This document shows positions 1 to 7,295 of a stretch of 64,000 bases of DNA, in pieces. The translations under genes were made by a program, and so were the position numbers. This stretch comes from Streptomyces sp. NBC_01476 (GTDB lineage: Bacteria; Actinomycetota; Actinomycetes; Streptomycetales; Streptomycetaceae): assembly GCF_036227265.1 (NCBI RefSeq), contig NZ_CP109446.1:8015001-8079000 (forward strand), written 5' to 3'. Positions within the stretch are counted from its first letter, which is position 1. The number at the start of each line of letters is the position of its first letter. The notes under the pieces are model-generated. The model was not told where the DNA came from, did no database searches, and saw only the letters and a program-made list of their open reading frames with translations.

Positions 1-41
1 GCCGCCAGGGCGCGGTCACTGATCGGGGGTGACGTGCTCAT
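1..41 (-). CDS. N-terminus of an unidentified protein, cut by the window edge
   Basis: An ATG at 41 on the minus strand is preceded by a good ribosome site (GGAGAGGAG) and opens a frame reading MSTSPPISDRALA before the window ends. Thirteen residues are too few to assign a family. The operator-like TTGTATCCAA lies 36-45 bases upstream, so this gene probably belongs to the same GntR-controlled regulon as the genes at 118-2695. No further function can be given. Confidence 0.6.
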   Translation of the reverse strand, partial: MSTSPPISDRALA

Positions 42-76
42 GTGTCTCCTCTCCGGCCGCCGAAACGAGCCGTATC

Positions 77-86
77 TTGTATCCAA
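77..86. promoter_or_regulatory. Candidate GntR operator, copy 1 (TTGTATCCAA)
   Basis: TTGTATCCAA is an imperfect dyad of the TTGnATnCAA type expected for FadR/FCD-class GntR repressors. The same ten bases recur at 2749-2758, and TTGAATCCAA occurs at 3652-3661. Each copy sits just upstream of a leftward gene. This copy precedes the gene starting at 41. Confidence 0.55.
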
Positions 87-117
87 ACTACGGGTCCTGG
101 ATTACATCGCTGTGACA

Positions 118-891
118 TCACGGCACGACGCTGCGGCGGCCCCGCGCGCCGCCCCGGCATCTCGCCAGCTTCTCCAGGAGATCGACGACCGACCACGCGG
201 TGATCTCCGAGGTCCGTCCGCCCGAGGAAGGGGAGACGCTGTTGTCGATGGCGAAGTCGTAGCGGCCGACGGACGACCACAGTTCGATCCGGTGCCGGGT
301 GGAGGTGGCGCCGGGATCGGCGACGACGACCACCTCGACCGCGTCGAGCCCGGCGGTCGCGAGCGCCAGGGCGACCGAGGAGTTGGAGGTGCGGGGGAAG
401 GCGAGGGCCGCCTCCCGCGCCGAGCCGCGGAAGACCACGTCGGGTCCGGGCGGGGCGGTGCGTACGCCGAGGGCTGCCGGAGCCTTGGTGGTGGTGTGCC
501 GCACCGTCGCCCCGGCCGCCGCCCGGTACGCCGCGGCCAGGATGTCGAGGCCGCCGATCGCGCCGGCCGGCACCAGGACATCGGCGCCGAGGACCGCGCC
601 CCGCCGCCGCAGGTCCTGCTCGACCGAGCGGTCGGCGAGCACGCCGCAGGAGCAGACCACGACCGGCAGACCGGCGTCGAGCGCGCGGGGGAGCAGGACG
701 CGGGCGGCCGCGGTGGTGCTCGCCTCGACCAGGAGGTCGGCAGCCCGCAGCGCCTCGCCCGTCATGGCGTCGCTGCTCGACGAGTCGAGCACGGCGACCA
801 GTTCGCAGCCCGGGACACGCCCCCCGTCCAGTTCTGAGGCGACCCGGGCGCCGATCGTGCCCGCGCCGGCGACCGCGATCCGCCACGTCAT
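118..891 (-). CDS. Aspartate dehydrogenase-like NAD(P)-dependent oxidoreductase
   Basis: A 257-258 residue protein with an N-terminal Rossmann loop (AVAGAGTIGARVA) and the layout of the L-aspartate dehydrogenase (NadX-like) family. It has a short nucleotide-binding half, a mid-protein VPAGAIGGLD segment, and a C-terminal domain ending with TSEITAWSVVDLLEKL. The family oxidises L-aspartate to iminoaspartate/oxaloacetate, or acts on a related amino acid. The ATG at 891 overlaps the stop of the gamma-glutamyltransferase gene by ATGA, so the two are translationally coupled. An upstream in-frame start at 915 would extend into the neighbour and is less likely. In this context it more plausibly degrades an amino acid released by the transferase than makes NAD. 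The substrate is not proven. Confidence 0.75.
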   Translation of the reverse strand: MTWRIAVAGAGTIGARVASELDGGRVPGCELVAVLDSSSSDAMTGEALRAADLLVEASTTAAARVLLPRALDAGLPVVVCSCGVLADRSVEQDLRRRGAVLGADVLVPAGAIGGLDILAAAYRAAAGATVRHTTTKAPAALGVRTAPPGPDVVFRGSAREAALAFPRTSNSSVALALATAGLDAVEVVVVADPGATSTRHRIELWSSVGRYDFAIDNSVSPSSGGRTSEITAWSVVDLLEKLARCRGGARGRRSVVP

Positions 892-2300
892 GACGCGACC
901 GCCGTCGCGTCCCACCGCGGATCGGCCGCCGCCGAGACGAGATCAGGACCGAGCCGGACCAGGGTGTGCGCGGACCGCGCCCCGAGCGGCGGGAGTTCGA
1001 CCCCTTCGCGCAGCACACCGCGCTCGGAGATCTCCCACTTGGGCGCTGTCACCGCGGTGCCCATCCGCGCCGGACCGTCGAGCAGCCCGGGGTGGGTCAA
1101 CTGGTCGATGACCTGGACGTTCCAGGGCACCTGCTGGGCGCCGCCGGGTGTGGCCCCGAGGACCCACGACCGTGTCGCGTCTTTGAGGGCCCAGGCGTGG
1201 AGCGTGGTGAGAGGCCGCTGACCTGGGCGCGGCGCGTTGGGGTGGCCCTCTTCGAAGGTGAAGCCGCGTCCGGCGCGGTTGGCCAGCACGAGGTCGTCGC
1301 CGGGGAGGACCAGACCGCTGCCGTACCGGGGAAAGGAGTTGGAGTGGACGATCACCACGGCGTTGCCGTCCGCGTCGGCGGCCGACACGGTCGACGTCCC
1401 TTCGGACACAGCCGCCGGGTGGAGCTCCCCCCGGGACAGCGACGCGAGAGCCCTGGCCACCGTGTCGGGTGAGGTGGGAGCGCCGCGCTCCACGCGGTGC
1501 TCGCGGTCGAACGTACGGGTCAGGGCGATCCCGTAGCTGGGTCCGTTGGTCGCCCACAGGCGCCCGTGCTCCGACTCGACGCTGTGCGCGCGTTCTTCTG
1601 TCACTTCGACAGTGCCGAGGTCGCCGAGGTCCAGGACGCCTCCGTGTTCCTGGACGTATCCGACGAGGCGTTGGCCGAGTTCGCCGGTGAAGAGGTCCGC
1701 CCCGTGGCGGGCGAACCGTTCAAGCACCCCCGCGAGCCCCGGCATCCGGACGACCTCGCCCTCGGCGACGGGCCTGGTCGCGGGGAAGCAGCGACCGCCG
1801 CCGGGCTGGTAGCGCGTCAGCAGCGCCAGCGACTCCTGGGTCAGGAGCACATTCAGCCGTGACCAGGGGAAGCCGCGTCGCGCCAGCGCGACCGCGGGCG
1901 CGACGAGGCGTTCGCGGGACATCCGGCCGAGCGCCGCCAGGTGGGCGTATCCGGCCGGGGCGCCGGGAACACCGACCGACAAGGGGCCCACCGCGGGGAC
2001 CTGCCAGTCACGTGCCGCCGCGGCGGCGTAGAGGCCGGCCGGTGCGCCGCCCAGTGCGATGACGGAGACCGGCTCCTCGCGGTCGGCGCGCACGTACAGC
2101 GCCACGAGGTCGCCGGCGAGGCCGCACTTGGACGGCATCACGACGGTCTCGGCGAACGCGGCGGCGAGGGCGGCGTCAAAGGCGTTGCCGCCGTCCAGCA
2201 GGGCGGCGAGCCCGATGCCGGAGGCCGTCCGTGAGCCCGCGGCGACCGCGCCGAGCGTCCCGGAGGCCACCGCGCGGCGCGCCATGGCACCTGCCGGCAT
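888..2300 (-). CDS. Gamma-glutamyltransferase family protein
   Basis: This 470-residue member of the Ntn-hydrolase gamma-glutamyltransferase family autocleaves and then transfers or hydrolyses gamma-glutamyl groups. The nucleophile block is visible as GTSTVSAADADGNAV. Thr302 lies seven residues before the DxDGN aspartate, as the catalytic threonine does in known enzymes. The N-terminal GGNAFDAALAAAFAE and GLAGD segments also fit. It is shorter than classical 560-580 residue enzymes and shows no signal peptide, so it is probably a cytoplasmic, GGT-like amidohydrolase. It starts two bases after the VOC gene stop and overlaps the dehydrogenase gene downstream, making a three-gene operon read leftward. 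Confidence 0.85.
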   Translation of the reverse strand: MPAGAMARRAVASGTLGAVAAGSRTASGIGLAALLDGGNAFDAALAAAFAETVVMPSKCGLAGDLVALYVRADREEPVSVIALGGAPAGLYAAAAARDWQVPAVGPLSVGVPGAPAGYAHLAALGRMSRERLVAPAVALARRGFPWSRLNVLLTQESLALLTRYQPGGGRCFPATRPVAEGEVVRMPGLAGVLERFARHGADLFTGELGQRLVGYVQEHGGVLDLGDLGTVEVTEERAHSVESEHGRLWATNGPSYGIALTRTFDREHRVERGAPTSPDTVARALASLSRGELHPAAVSEGTSTVSAADADGNAVVIVHSNSFPRYGSGLVLPGDDLVLANRAGRGFTFEEGHPNAPRPGQRPLTTLHAWALKDATRSWVLGATPGGAQQVPWNVQVIDQLTHPGLLDGPARMGTAVTAPKWEISERGVLREGVELPPLGARSAHTLVRLGPDLVSAAADPRWDATAVAS

Positions 2301-2302
2301 GC

Positions 2303-2695
2303 TCAGGCGCCCAGCTGGCTGGGGCCGTAGTGGCGCAGTTCGATCGTGTTGCCGTCAGGGTCGTCGACGTATACGAGATCGGCGGGGCCGCGGGCTCCCC
2401 AGCGGCGGAAGGGTCCTTCGACCTTCTCGAACACCCCGGAGTCGCGCAGGGCGAGGAAGTCGGTGGGCGCCACCTCGATGGCGAAGTGGGACAGGTTGGT
2501 GCCGGTGGCTTCGACGCGGGCGTCGAGGTCGATGATCGTGCCGGGGCACACCTCGACCGAGGGGAAGGGGACGGTTCCGGCCCGGAACTCCTGGAGCCGG
2601 TGCACCAGGAAGCCGAACTTCTCGACGTACCAGGCCACGGAAGCCTCGGGATCCTTTACGCGCAGGACGATGTGGTCCAGCTGCTTCACGGTCAC
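2303..2695 (-). CDS. VOC-family (glyoxalase/dioxygenase fold) protein
   Basis: A single vicinal-oxygen-chelate domain of about 130 residues. It opens VKQLDHIVLRVKDPEAS and ends VDDPDGNTIELRHYG, with the usual paired beta-alpha-beta-beta-beta halves. Metal-ligand candidates are His in LDHIVL, His in LSHFAIEV and Glu in NTIELR. The GTG at 2695 is preferred because it gives a normal VOC N-terminus after GAGGG. A GTG at 2740 would add an odd leader and put the operator at 2749-2758 almost on the start codon. It heads the operon with the transferase and dehydrogenase. Dioxygenase, lyase and resistance roles are all possible. Confidence 0.8.
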   Translation of the reverse strand: MTVKQLDHIVLRVKDPEASVAWYVEKFGFLVHRLQEFRAGTVPFPSVEVCPGTIIDLDARVEATGTNLSHFAIEVAPTDFLALRDSGVFEKVEGPFRRWGARGPADLVYVDDPDGNTIELRHYGPSQLGA

Positions 2696-2748
2696 GGCGG
2701 CGCCCTCGCGGGCGGGGATGGCGGAGTAAGTAGTCGTCACACGACATG

Positions 2749-2758
2749 TTGTATCCAA
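2749..2758. promoter_or_regulatory. Candidate GntR operator, copy 2 (TTGTATCCAA)
   Basis: Identical to the copy at 77-86. It lies in the promoter region of the VOC/GGT/dehydrogenase operon, 54-63 bases before the preferred start at 2695. Confidence 0.55.
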
Positions 2759-2890
2759 AAGACATCACGACTGATGACGGCCCTGGTGAATTCCGTGTAT
2801 CCGCCCAGTACCTGGTGCGCCGGCGGACGCCTGCTCGGGCGGCGGCGGACGGCGGGCTCACCGACCCATGGACGTATACAGACGTACGGA

Positions 2891-2932
2891 CGCGCGCAGG
2901 CCCGGAGGAGCGCTCCTCCGGGCCTGCGCGCG
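2891..2932. terminator. Perfect 42-base palindrome, likely terminator of the GntR gene
   Basis: Arms 2891-2911 and 2912-2932 are exact reverse complements of 21 bases each with no unpaired loop in the linear sequence. In RNA this would be a very stable hairpin. It starts about 20 bases past the stop of the GntR gene (2954) on the minus strand, in the place of an intrinsic terminator without a U-tract, which is common in Streptomyces. Confidence 0.7.
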
Positions 2933-2953
2933 TTGCGTGACGCCGACCGCGGG

Positions 2954-3625
2954 TCAGTCCTGGGCCGCCTCGACCTGCTCGACCGGCTGGGGACCGCCCT
3001 GATTCTCGTGGCGCTTCTTGAGGTGCCGGCGCATGAGCAGCATCGCCAGCTCCGCGTCCCGGTCGAGCGCCGCCTGGATGATCGCCGCGTGCTCGTCCCA
3101 CGACTGATTGACCGCCGCGCTCTTGCCGCCGACCAGATGGTGCGCCTGGTTGCGCGCCGAGCGCAGCGTCTCGGCCAGGAACCGCGAGCCGCCGCCGGCC
3201 GCGAGCAGATCGTGGAACCGGTCGTTGAGCGCGTTGAGTTTGCCGTGATCGGCGCCGGCCACGGCGGTGTGCCCCTCCTCCAGGACGACCCGCAGCGCGG
3301 ACATCGTCGCCTCGTCCGCGCGTTCCACCGTGTGCTGGACGGCGATCAGCTCAAGTGCCAGACGGACCTCCCGGACGATGCGCAACTCGTCCCTGTCGAG
3401 CTGGACGACGCGTACGCCGCGGCGCGGCAGCGACTCGAGCAGGCCCTCGGCCTCAAGGCGGCGGAACGCCTCGCGCACGGGGTGGCGGGAGACGCCGAGG
3501 CGCTCGGTGATCGTGGCCTCGGTCAGGTGCTCGCCGGGGCGCAGTTCGCCGTCGAGGATGAGCCGACGCATCTCATCGAGCGTCTCGTCACGGAGTGAAC
3601 GATGACGAGATCCCACTGATGACAT
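2954..3625 (-). CDS. GntR-family (FCD-type) transcriptional regulator
   Basis: This 223-residue protein has an N-terminal winged helix: the segment around LRDETLDEMRRLILDGELRPGE, then LTEATITERLGVSRHPVREAFRRLEAEGLL. An all-helical FCD effector domain follows, with the usual metal/acid-binding pattern (NDRFHDLL, then RNQAHH and DEHAAIIQAALDRD). The ATG at 3625 has GAGGAGA upstream. A longer frame running to 4291 is rejected because it reads through the MetI remnant in a foreign frame. The gene probably represses itself and the flanking leftward genes through the TTG(T/A)ATCCAA sites. The effector is likely an organic acid or amino-acid-derived acid handled by the adjacent enzymes. Confidence 0.9.
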   Translation of the reverse strand: MSSVGSRHRSLRDETLDEMRRLILDGELRPGEHLTEATITERLGVSRHPVREAFRRLEAEGLLESLPRRGVRVVQLDRDELRIVREVRLALELIAVQHTVERADEATMSALRVVLEEGHTAVAGADHGKLNALNDRFHDLLAAGGGSRFLAETLRSARNQAHHLVGGKSAAVNQSWDEHAAIIQAALDRDAELAMLLMRRHLKKRHENQGGPQPVEQVEAAQD

Positions 3626-3651
3626 AGGTGTCTCCTCGGCACGGGCAGAGA

Positions 3652-3661
3652 TTGAATCCAA
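3652..3661. promoter_or_regulatory. Candidate GntR operator, copy 3 (TTGAATCCAA)
   Basis: Differs by one base from the copies at 77 and 2749. It is placed 27-36 bases upstream of the GntR start, as expected for autoregulation. The flanking ATACAG on the reverse strand extends the match to copy 1 (GTATCTTG on both). Confidence 0.55.
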
Positions 3662-3854
3662 GATACAGCTGAGGTTACCGTGCTCGGGCTGCCGACGTCT
3701 CCCCCTCACGATGCGCAGAAGCGCGGGAGCTCCGGCCGGCGCCATACGGCGGCCCTGAAAGGCAGTTGAGGCGGCCCGAGCCTTCCGGCGGGGCCGGGCG
3801 GGAAGCTCCGGCGACCGGGTCCCTGCGGTGGGCGAACCCCCGGGGGGGGAGGAG

Positions 3855-4138
3855 TCAGCGGCGCAGGGCACGGCGGGCGGGCCAGTTGCCCAGGAACTGG
3901 CCCGCCTGGACGATGACGACGATCGTCGCCACGGTGATGTGGACGACCGGCCAGTTGTAGCGCTGCGAGCCGTACCCGATCGCGAAGTCGCCGAAGCCCC
4001 GCCGCCGAAGAGCCCGGCCTGCGCGGACATGTCGACGGCCGCGACGAAGATGACCGTGTAGCCCAGGATCAGCGGACCCAGCGCCCCGGGGATCAGCACT
4101 GTCAGCAGGTTATCGGCCCGCGCGCCCCGCCCCGACAT
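3855..4138 (-). pseudogene. Frameshifted, truncated MetI-type methionine ABC permease remnant
   Basis: Read leftward from the ATG at 4138, the frame gives LLTVLIPGALGPLILGYTVIF and then VDMSAQAGLFGGG. The reading must shift by one base near 4010 to continue GFGDFAIGYGSQRYNWPVVH, then VATIVVIVQAGQFLGNWPARR to a TGA at 3855. Joined, this resembles the last ~95 residues of D-methionine permease MetI (IPEALPGLILG..., GGGGLGDLAIRYGYQR, LVQ.IQ.LGD). The normal protein is about 220 residues, and no N-terminal half, ATPase or binding protein is present. The shift is a missing G in a G-run (GGCGGCGGGGCTTC). A sequencing slip could explain the shift but not the missing front half, so a decayed gene is the best reading. 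Confidence 0.65.
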
Positions 4139-4282
4139 GCGGGCCGGCCTCTCGCGACTGTCCCCGGGCCACGCCCGGCCGCGAAACGGACCGTCCACGG
4201 CAAAGGGGAGCCGGCACCGCGACGGAACCGCTTCAGGACGGCACCCTGCGTCCGGTCGGCGCCCGCGCAGCGGCCCGTGGCA

Positions 4283-4311
4283 TTGACACACGGTATTCCG
4301 ATCGTTGTCAT
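4283..4311 (+). promoter_or_regulatory. Possible sigma-70-type promoter of the LAL regulator gene
   Basis: TTGACA at 4283-4288 is followed 17 bases later by TGTCAT at 4306-4311, a weak -10. It lies about 70 bases before the GTG at 4383. The -35 is good but the -10 is poor, so this is tentative. Confidence 0.3.
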
Positions 4312-4382
4312 GAGCACATGAAATGGTCGGTGATCAACCGCGGTGCCCACCGCGGTCCCGGACCAGAAGGAGAGGCCATAAC

Positions 4383-7196
4383 GTGGCGGACCGAGTCGTC
4401 GCCGGTAGTCCGCTGGGCCGGCCGGGCCGGCCCCCGCAGGGTGCGGCGCCCGCGCCGGCGGAGCGGGCGCTCCGGCACCTGCGGGAGCGCAGCGGGCTGC
4501 TCGTGTACGGGCCGGCCGGCATCGGCAAGTCGACGCTGCTCGGCGCCGTGGCAACCGCCGCGGCGGACGAGGGAGGTGCCGTCCTGCGCTGCCGGCCCGC
4601 GCCCGAGGACGCCCAACTGCCCTACCTCGGGCTGATCGACCTCTTCGCCCGGGTGCCCGACGAGGTGATCGCCGCCGTGCCGCCCGGGCCCCGGGAGGCC
4701 CTGCTGAGCGCGCTGCGCCGCCCCGGCCCGGCCGGCCCGCCCGACGGCCTCGCGGTGCGCCTCGCCGTGCTCGACGCGCTGCGCCGCCTCGCGGACACCG
4801 CCCCCGTGCTGCTGGTCGTCGACGGCATGCAATGGCTCGACGGACCCAGCGCCGATGTTCTCGCCTTCGTGGCCCGGCGTATCGACGACACCCGCATCCG
4901 GATCGCCGTCGCCCAGCGGGTGGCCGAGGGCCTGCGCCCCGAACACCCCCACTGGTGCCCGCCGGACACCGCGGAGTTCCCCGTGCCGCCGCTGCCCGAC
5001 GCCGATGTGGCACACCTGCTGCTCGCCGCCGGGATCGTCCTGCCGCCGCCCGTCCAGCGGGCAGTGCTGCGCACCGCCGCCGGAAACCCTTTCTACGCAC
5101 TGGAGTTGAGCCGGAGCGCGCCGCCGGAGGGCCTGCCCGCGGAGAGCGGCGGCTTCCTCCCGGTGCCCGCCGCGCTGCGCTCCCTGGTCCTGGGCGGCGT
5201 CACCGCCCTCCCGGCGTCCACCGGGTACGCCCTGCTCGTCGCCTGCGCCGCCGCCCGGCCGACCCTGCCGCTGCTGCGGGCCGCCGGCGTACCCGACGCG
5301 AGCGCCGCACTGGCTGCCGCCGAGCGGGCCGGCGTGATCAGCACCGACGCCGCACAGTCCGTGCGCTTCCGGCACCCCCTGGTGCGCGCGGCACTCTACG
5401 GCGAGGCAACCGAGGCCGAACGCCGCACGGTGCACGAGCGGTTGGCCGCCGCCGTCGCCGAACCCACGCAAGCCGCACGCCACATGGCCCTCGCCGGGCC
5501 TGACGAGGACGCCGCCACCGCCGCCGCGCTGATGGCAGCCGCCCACGCGGCGCGCAAGCGCGGTGAGCCGGACGCCGCCGCCGAACTCGCCGAACTCGCC
5601 GTGCACAGAACCCCGGTGACCCACCCGGCCGACCGCGACCTGCGCCTCCTGGACGCCGCCGACTTCGCCTGCGACGCCGGCCGATGGGAGGAGTCCGAGC
5701 GGTCCGCCCGCACCGTGCTCGACCGCTCGGACTCCGCCAGGAGCCGGGTACGGGCCCGGCTGGTGCTGCTGAGCGGCGTCGGCCAGGCCCTGCGCGACCA
5801 CGTCGAACTCATCGAGGACGGGCTGCGCGACGCCGCCGGCGCTCCGGAACTGGAAGCGCCGCTCTACCACTGGGCGTCCGTGCGCGGCCTGTTGACCGGC
5901 TCCCTGGACGAAGCGTCCCGGCACGCCCGCCGCTCCGCACAGTGCGCCGCACAGGCGGGGGACACCGGGCTGCGGATCGCCGCACTGTCCACACTCGCAC
6001 GGGTGCAGTCGCTCGCCGGTGAAGCCGCCGACGCCGACGCCGCGCTGGCCCAGGCCGTGGAGCTCGCGGCCGACGGACCCCAGAGCCGGGGCCTGATCCG
6101 GATGCGGGCGGTCCTGGCCCTCGACACCGACCGGGTCGACGACGCCCGCCGCGAACTGGCCGAACTCCTCCCGGCCGCAGGGGAGTCGGACGGCGTGGAG
6201 TCGACCGTGGCCACCCTGGTGGCGCTCACCCGCGCCCAGGTCCGCGCCGGAGCCTGCCGGGAGGCGCTGCGCACCGCGGCCCGCTGCACCCGGGTGGCCG
6301 CCGACGCAGGCATGGAGTCGGCGCCCGCGCTGTACGCGGCCGCCCTCGCGGAGACCTTCGGCGGCTCCGCGGCCGAGGCCCGCCGACTGGCGGTACGGGC
6401 CGTGCACGCCTCCCAGGAAGACGGCGACCAGCTCTTCCGGCTGCGGGCCCTGGCGGCGCTGGGCCAGGCCGGCCTGTTCACCGGCGATCTCCAGCACGTG
6501 GCCGAGGCGGTCGAGTCGCTGCGTCAAGTGACCCTGATCGGGGAGTCGATGGGCGCGGCCGACCCGCCGCTGCTGGGCTGGTACGCCGACCTCGCCGAGG
6601 CGCTGGTGGCGCTCGGCGAGACCGCGGCCGCCCACGACGTCCTGCAGCGGGCGTACCAGCGTGCAGGCCGGCTGCCGGGCAGCGTCCTGGCCTCGCTGGA
6701 GCGGGCCGAAGGGCTGCGGGAGGCGGCGGTCGGCCGGCTCAAGGAAGGCGCGGCACTCCTGCGGTCGTCGGCCGACCGGCTGGGCCCCCTCGACCTGCCG
6801 GTGGACCTGGTACGGACGCTCACCGCGCTCGGGACGGTCGAGCGCCGGGCCAGGCACCGGACCACCGCGCGGGCACTGCTCACCGAGGCGCGACAGCTCG
6901 CCGACCGCGCCGGCGCGGAACCGCTCGCTGAGCGCGCCGGGGTCGAACTCGCCCGCGTGGACGGGACGGTGGGCGGCGCCGCGGCCACCGCACTGACACC
7001 CGCCGAGGCCAGGATCGCCGAACTGGTGCGCGGCGGAGCGACCAACCGCGAGGTCGCCGCCCAGCTGTTCATCAGCGTCAAGACGGTCGAGGGCACGCTG
7101 TCGCGGCTGTACCGCAGGTTCGGGGTGCGCTCACGCACCGCGCTGGCGTACGCGCTGGCCTCCATGCCACGGGTGTCACACGAAACGCACCCTTAA
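4383..7196 (+). CDS. Large LuxR-family ATPase regulator (LAL type)
   Basis: A regulator of about 937 residues. An N-terminal AAA/NB-ARC-like ATPase has Walker A GPAGIGKST and Walker B VLLVVDGMQWLD. A long alanine-rich helical repeat (TPR-like) middle follows, and then a C-terminal LuxR helix-turn-helix (LTPAEARIAELVRGGATNRE, VAAQLFISVKTVEGTLSRLY). The length and order match LAL (MalT/PikD-like) activators, which bind DNA after ATP and ligand sensing. The GTG at 4383 is chosen because AAGGAGAGG ends seven bases earlier; the ATG-less upstream frame lacks such a site. It lies 100 bases before the secreted peptidase gene in the same direction and could control it. No secondary-metabolite genes adjoin it directly. 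Confidence 0.9.
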   Translation: MADRVVAGSPLGRPGRPPQGAAPAPAERALRHLRERSGLLVYGPAGIGKSTLLGAVATAAADEGGAVLRCRPAPEDAQLPYLGLIDLFARVPDEVIAAVPPGPREALLSALRRPGPAGPPDGLAVRLAVLDALRRLADTAPVLLVVDGMQWLDGPSADVLAFVARRIDDTRIRIAVAQRVAEGLRPEHPHWCPPDTAEFPVPPLPDADVAHLLLAAGIVLPPPVQRAVLRTAAGNPFYALELSRSAPPEGLPAESGGFLPVPAALRSLVLGGVTALPASTGYALLVACAAARPTLPLLRAAGVPDASAALAAAERAGVISTDAAQSVRFRHPLVRAALYGEATEAERRTVHERLAAAVAEPTQAARHMALAGPDEDAATAAALMAAAHAARKRGEPDAAAELAELAVHRTPVTHPADRDLRLLDAADFACDAGRWEESERSARTVLDRSDSARSRVRARLVLLSGVGQALRDHVELIEDGLRDAAGAPELEAPLYHWASVRGLLTGSLDEASRHARRSAQCAAQAGDTGLRIAALSTLARVQSLAGEAADADAALAQAVELAADGPQSRGLIRMRAVLALDTDRVDDARRELAELLPAAGESDGVESTVATLVALTRAQVRAGACREALRTAARCTRVAADAGMESAPALYAAALAETFGGSAAEARRLAVRAVHASQEDGDQLFRLRALAALGQAGLFTGDLQHVAEAVESLRQVTLIGESMGAADPPLLGWYADLAEALVALGETAAAHDVLQRAYQRAGRLPGSVLASLERAEGLREAAVGRLKEGAALLRSSADRLGPLDLPVDLVRTLTALGTVERRARHRTTARALLTEARQLADRAGAEPLAERAGVELARVDGTVGGAAATALTPAEARIAELVRGGATNREVAAQLFISVKTVEGTLSRLYRRFGVRSRTALAYALASMPRVSHETHP

Positions 7197-7295
7197 CAAC
7201 CAGCGCAAGGGTTCCCACGCTTACGCGGCGTCACACCACTCCCTAGCGTTGATCCGGCCCCGAACAAGGGGACCGGACCCCCATGGAGGATCTTC

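Noticed and set aside
2954-4291. 445-residue frame giving a GntR protein with a long N-terminal extension
   Set aside because: The extension translates the MetI remnant partly out of frame; the ATG at 3625 has its own ribosome site and gives a normal GntR N-terminus.
4308-6857. Long minus-strand frame opposite the LuxR/LAL gene
   Set aside because: The plus-strand frame has clear Walker and LuxR motifs; the reverse one has none.
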